A DNA stretch of 49,546 nt, taken from NCBI GenBank assembly GCA_029063895.1, contig JAIDNJ010000058.1:1-49546 (forward strand), given 5' to 3'. Below, in pieces: positions 28,601 to 38,022 of this stretch; within the stretch, counting starts at the first letter, position 1, and each line of letters begins with the position of its first letter. The notes under the pieces were generated by a model. The model searched no databases and was not told the origin of the DNA. It worked only from the letters and a program-made list of their open reading frames with translations. The DNA comes from Muribaculaceae bacterium (GTDB taxonomy: Bacteria; Bacteroidota; Bacteroidia; Bacteroidales; Muribaculaceae). The translations under genes and the position numbers were made by a program.

Positions 28601-28911
28601 TACTGGCTATCCAAATGGTTGATTGATGGATATTTATCATTAATTCAATTCACAATTTTTTAAACAAAAAAAGATTAAAGCAAAATTACTGATTATCAGG
28701 GTAGTGTTAAATAAATTAAGTTAAAGGTTTAAAACCGGTTACTGACATTCTCCGATTCATTTTTAACATTCCCTTGACGAGAGATTTTATTAACATTATA
28801 ATTGCTTTATAGTTAATGGATTAGTAACTATATAATAGAAATTTTGTAAAACAGAACCGGTAAATTTCTAAAAAATCTGAAATAGAGGCCTTAAATTAGT
28901 GGCCTATTTTG

Positions 28912-28942
28912 TTGCATATTAAGAATGGAATACCTATATTTG
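28912..28942 (+). promoter_or_regulatory. Promoter for susC inside the inverted-repeat-bounded segment (TTG-N20-TATATTTG)
   Basis: -33 TTG 28912-28914, N20, -7 TATATTTG 28935-28942, 11 nt before the right arm. Confidence 0.75.
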
Positions 28943-28953
28943 CAAAAGTTTAC

Positions 28954-28974
28954 ATATCTCTTACAAAGAGATTT
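28954..28974 (-). repeat. Right arm of 21-bp perfect inverted repeat (candidate inversion site)
   Basis: ATATCTCTTACAAAGAGATTT, exact reverse complement of 28580-28600. Confidence 0.95.
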
Positions 28975-29210
28975 GAATTCGACCTGCCTTTTCAGGCGCT
29001 CTAATTAACTGACTATTAACCCTTTTTTAAACAATCATTTTAACAACCCTGCTCTGTGTCCCGGTTTTTTGGACCTGATCTGATTCCCTAATTCATTTTA
29101 ATTTCAACGAAGGGGACACATTGCAAACAATTTTTATAAACCCTGAAAACGTAATTTCAGAAATCATCTAAATTACCATAATTATTAACAACCAACCATT
29201 CTCATTTCTT

Positions 29211-32200
29211 ATGAAAAAGCAATTTGCATTGTTAGCAGCGCTTGCCTTGACTTGTGGAGCTCCCGCTTTCTCGGGCAGTATCCTCGGCCAGACAGGATTT
29301 ACCGCTGCCGCACAGGCGCAGAAAGCGACCGGTACAGTCGTTGACGAAGCCGGCGAACCGCTGCCCGGTGTATCAATCATTGTCAAAGGCAGTCAAGGTG
29401 GTGTTGCCTCGGATATCGACGGTAAGTTCACCCTCAATGCCAAACCGGGCGATGTGCTTAAATTTACTTACATCGGTTACAAACCCGTAGAAGTGAAATT
29501 TAACGGTCAGCCCCTTAATGTTACTATGAATCCCGATGTGGAAACTCTCGACGAAATCGTGGTTGTAGGTTACGGTTCGCAGCGTCGCGAACACCTCACC
29601 GGTGCCGTTTCGAGCGTTGACGTTTCTAAAACTCTCCAGGGCCGTCAGATTGCCGACGTCGGCCGTGGTCTTCAGGGTACCACTCCCGGTCTTAACGTTG
29701 TTCTCCCCAACGGTGAAATCGGTTCTGACCCCACTATCAAAATCCGCGGTCAGGTTGCATCGCTCAACGGTTCGGCCAACCCGCTCATCCTTCTCGACAA
29801 CGTTGAAATCCCCTCGATTCAGCTCGTAAACCCCGACGATATCGAACAGATTTCAGTACTTAAAGACGCCGCTGCAGCTTCAATCTACGGTTCAAAGGCT
29901 GCATTTGGTGTTATCCTTATCAAAACAAAACAGGGCGCCAAAACCGACCGTGTTGATGTGACCTACTCGGGTAACTTCGCATGGCAGCGCATCTCTAAAA
30001 ACATGGAGATGGGTACAATCGACGCTACTCAGTATCGTGTAGACGCTCTCGAACGTTCCGGTGGTACTTATGCCGGTGCATTCTGGTATGTTAACCGGGA
30101 AGCTCTCGAGCGTCAGCGCGAATGGCTCGCCAACTATGACGGTGTTATCGGCATGAATGATCCCTTTACCTACGGTCGTGACTGGTATGTCGACAATAAC
30201 AACCGCAAAATCTATATCCGTCCCTACGATCCGTACGATTACATGATCCGTGACTGGGCTCCCTCAATGACCCACAACGTTTCGGTTAACGGTAAATCGG
30301 GCAAGACTTCGTTCAATATCGGTCTCGGCTATCTCGATCAGAACGGTCTTATCAAACCCGCCAAAAATGATGACTACCGTCGTTACAATGCTTCGGCCCG
30401 CGTAACAACCGAATTCAACAAATATCTTACTATACGCGGCGGTCTCAACTACTCGCTCCGTAACAAACGTTATGCCTACGCTACCAACTCGACTACTGCC
30501 GACCCCTGGTTGTATCTCTATCGTTGGGACGCATATGCACCTCACGGCGAGGATGAAAACGGTCACCTGATGCAGTCACCCTCAACCGAAATGAAGTTGG
30601 CCAACACTGCCAACCGCGAGGATGCTTATCTTAGCGTTAACGTAGGTTTCACCATCAACTTTACCAACAACTGGCGCTATAACCTCGACTATACATACGC
30701 TTCTGAAAACCAGACCATCAACAAGCCCGGTACCAAATTTACCTATGCTACAACCTGGTATTCGCCTGTTGCACGCTATGACGAAAACGGCGACCGCGTG
30801 TATGTCAACAAGGCCGGTCAGGTCGTTCCTTCAACCGACCCCGAAGCGATGGCAGCCTATGACCTGAACTACTATCAGTATACTGCCGATGGCGCTAACC
30901 CCGACCACATCCGTCGTGAATCGACCAATGCCAAACGTCACACTCTCAACATGACTATGGACTACAACTGGGATATCAACGACGACAACAACCTCAAGGC
31001 CATGATCGGTATGAACCGCACCGACTGGGAATCAAAACAGCACTGGTCGCAGATCACTAACCTCACCGACATCGTTTCTCCCTCGTTTGACAAGACCAAC
31101 GGCACTCAGACTTCATCGGGTAACGACTACTGGGATGGTCAGCTCGGTTTCTTCGGCCGTATCAACTATGCCCTCTATGGCCGCTATCTTCTCGAAGCCA
31201 ACTACCGCTATGACGGTTCTTCTAAATTCCCCAAAGGAATGAAATGGCGCTCGTTCCCCTCGGTTTCAATCGGTTGGCGTGTTGATCAGGAAAAATTCAT
31301 GAACTGGGCCAAACCTACTCTCGATTCATTCAAGCTCCGCGCTTCTTGGGGTCGCATCGGTGACCAGTCGGTAAGCTCGTCACTCTATATCCCCACCCTT
31401 TCACAGAGCCAGATCAACTGGATTAATTCTGCAGGCTCTAAATTTGTAGGTGTAGGTACTCCCTCGGCTGTCGCAGGCGACATCACCTGGCAGGATATCG
31501 AGACAACCAACATCGGTCTTGACGCCCGTCTCTTCAATGAACTCGGCATCGTCTTTGACTGGTATCAGCGTGACACCAAAAACATGATTGTTCCCTCGGC
31601 CGGTATTCCTACCACTTTTGGTGCGGCTGCTCCCTCGGGTAACTACGGTAACCTCCGCACCCGCGGTTGGGAACTTGCTATCGACTACAACCACTCGTTC
31701 AATAAAGACCTCTCGATCAATGCTGTCTTCACTATCTCGGATGCACGTACCAAAATCACCAAATACAATCCCGCTGTAGGTGACCAGGCTACAATCACCA
31801 ACTGGTATGACGGTAAGGAATATGGTGAAATCTGGGGTTACAAAGTTGATCGCCTCTATCAGAAAGATGACTTCCTCTACAATGCCGACGGTTCGTTCCA
31901 GACTGTATGGGTTGCCAACGGTAAAATCGTTGAAGAAGGTACTGTAGGTGCCAAACTCATGAACAAACTCTCTGACCCCAACGGTGTATATCAGGATTAC
32001 TTCCAGCCCAGCGACAACCTCCGCTTTGGCCCCGGTGATATCAAATATGTCGATGTTGACGGTGACGGCGAAATCAGAGATAGAGCCAACACTCTTGAAA
32101 ATCATGGCGACAAAGTTAAAATCGGTAACTCTACTCCCCGCTTTGAATATGGTATCCGCCTCGGCGTAAACTACAAGGACTTTGACTTCTCAATCTTTGG

Positions 32201-32669
32201 TCAGGGTATCGGTTCTCGCAAGATCTGGGGTGCCGGCTTCCTCGCTATCCCCGGTTACAACACCGGTGACGGTGCGATTCCCCAGGCAATCGCCGGTGAC
32301 TACTGGCGTGAAGACCGCACCGATGCATTCTATCCCCGCCCCTATAACCTTGGCGGTAACAACTCGGGCGGCCTCTTCCAGCAGAGCGACCGCTACTTGC
32401 TCAACATGGCATATTTCCGTATCAAGAACATCACACTCGGTTATACCATTCCGCAGAATATCACCCGCAAGGCTTATATCCAGAAGGCTCGCTTCTATCT
32501 CGCTTGTGAGAACTTCTTCACCTTTGACAAACTTCACGGACTCCCCATCGATCCTGAAGTTATCTCGGGTGTGTCGATGTGGAACTCTTCAAACTATAAC
32601 TCGGGCCGTACCGGTGTAGGTACTCCCGCTATGAAGAATATCAACTTCGGTATTCAGTTAAATTTCTAA
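29211..32669 (+). CDS. SusC/RagA-family TonB-linked outer membrane protein
   Basis: 1152 aa; N-terminal carboxypeptidase-like repeat (ATGTVVDEAGEPLPGVSIIVKG), TonB box region EIVVVGYGSQRREHLTGAVSSV. Confidence 0.97.
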   Translation: MKKQFALLAALALTCGAPAFSGSILGQTGFTAAAQAQKATGTVVDEAGEPLPGVSIIVKGSQGGVASDIDGKFTLNAKPGDVLKFTYIGYKPVEVKFNGQPLNVTMNPDVETLDEIVVVGYGSQRREHLTGAVSSVDVSKTLQGRQIADVGRGLQGTTPGLNVVLPNGEIGSDPTIKIRGQVASLNGSANPLILLDNVEIPSIQLVNPDDIEQISVLKDAAAASIYGSKAAFGVILIKTKQGAKTDRVDVTYSGNFAWQRISKNMEMGTIDATQYRVDALERSGGTYAGAFWYVNREALERQREWLANYDGVIGMNDPFTYGRDWYVDNNNRKIYIRPYDPYDYMIRDWAPSMTHNVSVNGKSGKTSFNIGLGYLDQNGLIKPAKNDDYRRYNASARVTTEFNKYLTIRGGLNYSLRNKRYAYATNSTTADPWLYLYRWDAYAPHGEDENGHLMQSPSTEMKLANTANREDAYLSVNVGFTINFTNNWRYNLDYTYASENQTINKPGTKFTYATTWYSPVARYDENGDRVYVNKAGQVVPSTDPEAMAAYDLNYYQYTADGANPDHIRRESTNAKRHTLNMTMDYNWDINDDNNLKAMIGMNRTDWESKQHWSQITNLTDIVSPSFDKTNGTQTSSGNDYWDGQLGFFGRINYALYGRYLLEANYRYDGSSKFPKGMKWRSFPSVSIGWRVDQEKFMNWAKPTLDSFKLRASWGRIGDQSVSSSLYIPTLSQSQINWINSAGSKFVGVGTPSAVAGDITWQDIETTNIGLDARLFNELGIVFDWYQRDTKNMIVPSAGIPTTFGAAAPSGNYGNLRTRGWELAIDYNHSFNKDLSINAVFTISDARTKITKYNPAVGDQATITNWYDGKEYGEIWGYKVDRLYQKDDFLYNADGSFQTVWVANGKIVEEGTVGAKLMNKLSDPNGVYQDYFQPSDNLRFGPGDIKYVDVDGDGEIRDRANTLENHGDKVKIGNSTPRFEYGIRLGVNYKDFDFSIFGQGIGSRKIWGAGFLAIPGYNTGDGAIPQAIAGDYWREDRTDAFYPRPYNLGGNNSGGLFQQSDRYLLNMAYFRIKNITLGYTIPQNITRKAYIQKARFYLACENFFTFDKLHGLPIDPEVISGVSMWNSSNYNSGRTGVGTPAMKNINFGIQLNF

Positions 32670-32688
32670 AATCTTAGGAACAATCATT

Positions 32689-34494
32689 ATGAAAAAATAT
32701 ATAATTCTTTCAGCACTCGCGCTCGGAATGTCACTTGCATCTTGCAATGACATTCTCGACCGTCCGCAATTGAATACTCCGACCGACGAGAGCTTCTGGA
32801 ATTCAGAGAGCGACGTGCGTCTCTATGCCAACAGCTTCTATACTACATATTTTGTAGGTTACAGCTCGGGTTGGACAAGCACATATACTCCGGTGCGCGG
32901 CATGACTTTTGCCGATGACTTCACTACCACCGGTCAGCAGACAAACTTCATCTCAACCATCCCGTCTTCACTTTCCTCGACTACGGGTACCAGCAACCTG
33001 AGTCAGACTTGCGGTCAAACATGGGACTTCTCAAACGTGCGTAAAGCCAACGTCATGCTTGACCGTCTTGAAAGCCGCATGCAGAATGTTCTTTCAACCG
33101 AGCAGTACAACCACTGGAAAGCCGTGGGTGAGTTCTTCAAAGCTTTTGAATACACTCTTCTCGTGACTTCGTTTGGTGACGTTCCCTATTTTGAACATGA
33201 AGTATCGTCAAGCGATACCGAGGAACTCTATAAAGACCGTGATTCACGCGACTTGGTAATGGGTAAAGTTTATGACCTTTGCAAAGACGTAATGGCCAAT
33301 ATGCGCGAAAACGACGGCTCAAACGTTCTTAACCGTTACGTTGCCGCCGGTTTCATCAGCCGTTGGATGCTCTTCGAGGGTACCTGGCAAAAGTATCACT
33401 TCGGTAACACTACCCTTGCCAACAAATATCTTGAGTTTGCAGTAGAAGCCGCTGACTATGTCATCAACAGTGGTAATTATGCCATCCAGACTGCTATGCC
33501 CGAGCTCTTTGGTTCATATGACCTCTCTACAAACAAAGAATGTCTCATCTATCGCAAATATAGCGATGCTCAGGCCGTTCGCCACTGTATCGCCTCTTAT
33601 TGCAACGGTAAAGAATCTCAGCCCGCTGTAGTAAACCTCGCGTTCCTGAAATCAATCATCTGTAACGACGGTAAACCCTACAAGACTTCAAGTGTTGAAG
33701 GTGCCGATAACTTCAAGCTCTCTAACCTTGCCGTTACCCGCGACCCCCGTTTCGAGTCTTGCTTCTCTGATCAGGCAAACATCAACTCGGCTACCCGCGT
33801 TTATGGCCGTAAGTTTATCGACCGTTATGCATGGACCCGTCCTGCCGGTGACACCAACCCCCTCTATGAGAGTGTAACCAACGTCAACGACGCTCCCGTT
33901 ATGCGCTATGGTGAGGTTCTCCTCAACTGGATCGAGGCAAAAGCTGAGCTTGGTAACGTTTCTCAGGCCGATATCGACAAATCGATCAACGCCCTCCGCG
34001 CCCGTCCCCTCGACGCAACCGCTGTCGAGAAAGGTGTTAAACAGACCGCTCCCATGGTTCTCGCTGACATCAACGCCGGTTTTGACCCCGACCGTGATGC
34101 CGATGTTGAGCCCCTTATCTGGGAAATCCGTCGTGAACGTCGTCTTGAGCTCGTTTATGAGTACAGCCGCCTTGTTGACATCCGCCGTTGGAAAAAACTC
34201 GACTACATGGATAACAACAAGAACCCCGACACTATGCTCGGTCCCTGGATTGACTTCAACGAAGAACTTACTACCTCTCTTACCGAGGGTAGCACCCAGG
34301 TTCAGAAACTTGATGGTACCGTTGTTACCTATGATGGCAAGAACGCTGCCGACATGGTTGGTTTCTACGTTCCCCTCAAAATCGTTGCACGTAGTGCCTT
34401 CAGCGACCGTTCTTATCTCTATCCTGTAGGAACAGCACAGATTTCTCAATATCAGGAGGTCGGTAAGACTCTTTCACAGACTACCGGCTGGTAA
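32689..34494 (+). CDS. SusD/RagB-family nutrient-binding lipoprotein
   Basis: 601 aa; lipobox LASC, FWNSESDVRLYANSFY, EIRRERRLELVYEYSRLVDIRRWKKL. Confidence 0.96.
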   Translation: MKKYIILSALALGMSLASCNDILDRPQLNTPTDESFWNSESDVRLYANSFYTTYFVGYSSGWTSTYTPVRGMTFADDFTTTGQQTNFISTIPSSLSSTTGTSNLSQTCGQTWDFSNVRKANVMLDRLESRMQNVLSTEQYNHWKAVGEFFKAFEYTLLVTSFGDVPYFEHEVSSSDTEELYKDRDSRDLVMGKVYDLCKDVMANMRENDGSNVLNRYVAAGFISRWMLFEGTWQKYHFGNTTLANKYLEFAVEAADYVINSGNYAIQTAMPELFGSYDLSTNKECLIYRKYSDAQAVRHCIASYCNGKESQPAVVNLAFLKSIICNDGKPYKTSSVEGADNFKLSNLAVTRDPRFESCFSDQANINSATRVYGRKFIDRYAWTRPAGDTNPLYESVTNVNDAPVMRYGEVLLNWIEAKAELGNVSQADIDKSINALRARPLDATAVEKGVKQTAPMVLADINAGFDPDRDADVEPLIWEIRRERRLELVYEYSRLVDIRRWKKLDYMDNNKNPDTMLGPWIDFNEELTTSLTEGSTQVQKLDGTVVTYDGKNAADMVGFYVPLKIVARSAFSDRSYLYPVGTAQISQYQEVGKTLSQTTGW

Positions 34495-34602
34495 TTAAGA
34501 CTTTTCATATTAAAACAAATACTACTTACCAATTATTTATATCCAATCTGGAAATTCTTTTAAATCAATTATAAGGAATCAGTAGATTAGATACCCTGAA
34601 CT

Positions 34603-34642
34603 GGAGGTCCGTCATTGTAGAAATGATGGACCTCCCTTTTTT
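34603..34642 (+). terminator. Terminator after susD-like gene
   Basis: GGAGGTCCGTCATT / AATGATGGACCTCC stem (14 bp, one G·T) followed by T6. Confidence 0.88.
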
Positions 34643-34692
34643 GTGACTCTTAAACACGTCCCTACATCAAATGCTGAAAAATCGCCGTAGTC

Positions 34693-35205
34693 TTATTCCA
34701 TCTCCGCGCGGACAATGTCGGTCCAGCCGCGCAGACGAAGGGCTGTGGCTTCGGGATGATTGACTTCGTCGAGAATGAGACCGCGGATAACACCGTCGAC
34801 CTCGGCGGGGGTGTGTTTGTATTCATAGCCGACGCCGTCATATGGCGCGATAAACTCACACTCGGTTGGAATCAGGCGACGGTAAATTTCACCGACAGCA
34901 GCACAAAAAGTATCGTCCATTGTTTCGTCGCCACACCCAAATATCGCTACCTTCTTACCCTTGAGATAGAGTGCTTCGAGCCCGTCGATGAAGTCATACC
35001 AGTCTTTCTGGAGCTGACCTTTACCCCATGTGCTCGAGCCGAAAATAAGTAAGTCATATGCGCCGACATCCGACGGCTTTGAGTCGGCGACATTGTGAAT
35101 ATCTTTTTCGTCAATATCGAGAAGTTTGCCTATCTTCAGGGCTACTTCTTTGGTGGTTCCGGTTGTCGAACCATAGAAAATACCTGTCTTTTTCATTTCA
35201 GTCAT
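34693..35205 (-). CDS. fldA: Flavodoxin
   Basis: 170 aa; KTGIFYGSTTGTTKEVA FMN-binding loop, FGSSTWGKGQLQKDWYDF. Confidence 0.95.
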   Translation of the reverse strand: MTEMKKTGIFYGSTTGTTKEVALKIGKLLDIDEKDIHNVADSKPSDVGAYDLLIFGSSTWGKGQLQKDWYDFIDGLEALYLKGKKVAIFGCGDETMDDTFCAAVGEIYRRLIPTECEFIAPYDGVGYEYKHTPAEVDGVIRGLILDEVNHPEATALRLRGWTDIVRAEME

Positions 35206-35297
35206 GAGTTTAAAGTTTAGTATTTCAACATTAATGTAATGTAAAAAGTTTTGTAAAACTCATTTTTCAGTCTTTTAAAGAAAATTACAGCGCTTTT

Positions 35298-35329
35298 TTT
35301 GTGGTTTTGGCTAATTATCGGTAATTTTG
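35298..35329 (+). promoter_or_regulatory. Bacteroidales-type promoter for purH (TTTG-N20-TAATTTTG)
   Basis: -33 TTTG 35298-35301, N20, -7 35322-35329. Confidence 0.72.
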
Positions 35330-35379
35330 CAACCTAATTTACATTAAACTTTGTAATAAAGTCACTAAACTCGGAAATA

Positions 35380-36909
35380 ATGTCAGACATCAGGAAAATC
35401 AAGACCGCTTTAATCTCGGTCTTTCATAAGGAGGGGCTCAACGAAATCATCGAGCTTCTTAATAAAAACGGAGTTAAAATGCTTTCAACCGGCGGCACCC
35501 GCGATTTTATCATTTCGCTCGGCTACGAATGTGACGCCGTGGAAGATTTGACCGGCTATCCCTCGATTTTGGGCGGACGTGTCAAGACTCTCCACCCCAA
35601 AGTTTTCGGTGGCATTCTTAACCGTCGTGACAACGAAGGTGACCGTAGCCAAATTGCCCAATATGATATTCCTGAAATCGACCTTGTAATCGTTGACCTC
35701 TATCCCTTCTCGGCAACCGTAGCATCGGGAGCTTCAAAAGAGGCCATCATCGAGAAAATCGACATAGGCGGCATTTCGCTCATTCGCGGCGCTGCCAAAA
35801 ACTTTAATGACGTTGTGATCGTTGCCTCAAAGCAACAGTACACCGCGCTCTATAAAATGCTTCTTGAACAAGGCGCCGAGTCAACTCTTGACCAGCGTTA
35901 TTGGTTTGCCAAGGAAGCTTTTGCCGTGTCGTCGGAATATGACTCGGCAATCTTCAATTATTTTGATTCGACTTTTGAATCTCCGTCGGCACTTCGCATC
36001 GCTATCGACGGCGAGACTCCCATGCGCTATGGCGAGAACCCTCATCAGCAGGGTGTGTTCTTCGGCGACCTCGACCGCATGTTTGACAAGCTTCACGGCA
36101 AGGATGTTTCATATAACAACCTGCTCGATATCGATGCCGCCGTGTCGCTCATCAGCGAGTTTGACGAGCCCACTTTCGCGGTGCTGAAACATAATAATGC
36201 CTGTGGTGTCGCTACCCGCCCCACTATCCTCGAAGCATGGCGCGACGCGCTTGCCGGCGACCCCGTGTCGGCATTTGGAGGCGTGCTCATCGCCAACCGC
36301 GAGATTGACAAGGCTGCCGCCGAGGAAATCAACAAAATTTTCTTTGAGGTAATCATCGCGCCCTCATATACTCCCGAGGCTATTACAATTCTTTTCTCAA
36401 AGAAAAACCGTATTGTCCTGCTCCAGAAGGAGCCGCTCCGCACCACCCGCCAGTTCCGCTCGGTGCTCAACGGCGCTCTTGTCCAGGACCGCGACCTCAA
36501 ACGCGAAACACCCGAAGACCTCCGTCAGGTTACCAATCAGGGTGCCGATGCCGCCGCTATCGATGACCTGCTCTTTGCCAATATCATCGTGAAGCATTCA
36601 AAGAGCAACGCTATCGTCCTTGCCAAAAACCGTCAGCTGCTCGGTAGCGGTGTGGGACAGACATCACGTGTCGACGCGCTCCGTCATGCCATCGAAAAAG
36701 CCCGCAGCTTTGAATTTGACCTCAACGGCGCTGTGATGGCTTCAGATGCATTCTTCCCCTTTGCCGACTGTGTCGAGATTGCTTCTCAAGCCGGTGTTAC
36801 CGCCGTGATTCAACCCGGAGGCTCGATTCGCGACAATGACTCGGTTGAGTATTGCAACGCTCACGACATCGCCATGTTCATGACCGGTACCCGTCACTTC
36901 AAACATTAA
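35380..36909 (+). CDS. purH: Bifunctional AICAR transformylase/IMP cyclohydrolase
   Basis: 509 aa; ALISVFHKEGLNEI, STGGTRDFI, MRYGENPHQ, NNACGVA. Confidence 0.98.
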   Translation: MSDIRKIKTALISVFHKEGLNEIIELLNKNGVKMLSTGGTRDFIISLGYECDAVEDLTGYPSILGGRVKTLHPKVFGGILNRRDNEGDRSQIAQYDIPEIDLVIVDLYPFSATVASGASKEAIIEKIDIGGISLIRGAAKNFNDVVIVASKQQYTALYKMLLEQGAESTLDQRYWFAKEAFAVSSEYDSAIFNYFDSTFESPSALRIAIDGETPMRYGENPHQQGVFFGDLDRMFDKLHGKDVSYNNLLDIDAAVSLISEFDEPTFAVLKHNNACGVATRPTILEAWRDALAGDPVSAFGGVLIANREIDKAAAEEINKIFFEVIIAPSYTPEAITILFSKKNRIVLLQKEPLRTTRQFRSVLNGALVQDRDLKRETPEDLRQVTNQGADAAAIDDLLFANIIVKHSKSNAIVLAKNRQLLGSGVGQTSRVDALRHAIEKARSFEFDLNGAVMASDAFFPFADCVEIASQAGVTAVIQPGGSIRDNDSVEYCNAHDIAMFMTGTRHFKH

Positions 36910-36947
36910 CCAAAAATATTTTTTAACCTTTTTCCCCGATTAAACTA

Positions 36948-37967
36948 ATGGGATTTTTCTCTCTGACAAAAGAAATCGCCATCGACCTCGGCACCGCCAA
37001 CACCGTCATTATCCACAATGACAAAATCGTGATTGACGAGCCCTCGATCGTGGCTCTTGACAAACGAACCGACAAGCTCATCGCCGTTGGTAAGGAAGCA
37101 CAGCTCATGGAGGGTAAGGAACCGAACGAAATCCGAACGGTCCGTCCTCTTAAAAAAGGCGTTATCGCCGACTTCCAGGCCGCCGAGCTCATGATACGCG
37201 GCCTTGTGAAAAAGGCCAATTCAAATAGCCGATGGTTCTCCCCGTCGCTACGTATGGTTGTGGGTATTCCCTCAGGCTCGACCGAGGTCGAGATCCGTGC
37301 CGTGCGCGACTCGTCGGAACATGCCAACGGACAGGATGTATACATGATTTACGAGCCGATGGCTGCCGCTCTCGGCATCGGTCTCGACGTGCTCGCCGCC
37401 GAGGGTAACATGATTGTCGATATCGGTGGCGGTACTACCGAAATCGCCGTTATCTCGCTCGGCGGTATCGTTTCTAACAAGAGTATCCAGGTGGCCGGCG
37501 ACGACCTCACTGACGATATCATCGGACACATGCGCCGTGCCCACAATGTCCGTGTTGGTGTCCGTACCGCCGAACAGATTAAAATCAAGGTCGGATCAGC
37601 TCTCACCGAGCTTGAGAATCCCCCCGAAGACTATATCGTTCACGGCCCCAACCAAATCACCGCCCTCCCTATGGAGATTCCGGTGAGCTATCAGGAAATT
37701 TCACACTGTATCGAGAAGACTATATCAAAAATCGAGGCAGCCGTTCTTGGAGCTCTCGAACAGACTCCCCCCGAGTTGTATGCCGACATCGTTCACAACG
37801 GTATCTGGCTTGCCGGCGGAGGCGCTCTCATCCGTGGTCTTGACAAACGTCTCACCGACAAAATCGGTATTCAGTTCCACATTGCCGAAGACCCCTTGCT
37901 CGCTGTTGCAAAAGGTACAGGTGTAGCCTTGCGCAACATCCACAACTTCTCGTTCCTTATCAAGTAA
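36948..37967 (+). CDS. mreB: Rod shape-determining protein MreB
   Basis: 339 aa; IAIDLGTANTVI, GGGTTEIAVISLGGIV. Confidence 0.98.
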   Translation: MGFFSLTKEIAIDLGTANTVIIHNDKIVIDEPSIVALDKRTDKLIAVGKEAQLMEGKEPNEIRTVRPLKKGVIADFQAAELMIRGLVKKANSNSRWFSPSLRMVVGIPSGSTEVEIRAVRDSSEHANGQDVYMIYEPMAAALGIGLDVLAAEGNMIVDIGGGTTEIAVISLGGIVSNKSIQVAGDDLTDDIIGHMRRAHNVRVGVRTAEQIKIKVGSALTELENPPEDYIVHGPNQITALPMEIPVSYQEISHCIEKTISKIEAAVLGALEQTPPELYADIVHNGIWLAGGGALIRGLDKRLTDKIGIQFHIAEDPLLAVAKGTGVALRNIHNFSFLIK

Positions 37968-37979
37968 ATTATGACGGTG

Positions 37980-38002
37980 GGGGCGTGCCATCGGCACGCC
38001 CC
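37980..38002. repeat. GGGGCGTGCC-ATC-GGCACGCCCC palindrome between mreB and mreC
   Basis: Perfect 10-bp stem, 3-nt loop; related to the arms at 22967-23046. Confidence 0.85.
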
Positions 38003-38022
38003 TGCAACGCTATTTTTGACCG

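Noticed and set aside
28738-28827. GTTAC and GTAAC halves inside the candidate switch, as in a known Bacteroides inversion motif
   Set aside because: They are about 80 bp apart instead of about 7 and are not at the repeat arms.
28580-28974. Small MITE as an alternative explanation for the inverted repeats
   Set aside because: No flanking target-site duplication seen (aaata vs gaatt), and the internal promoter abutting one arm fits a switch better; not fully excluded.
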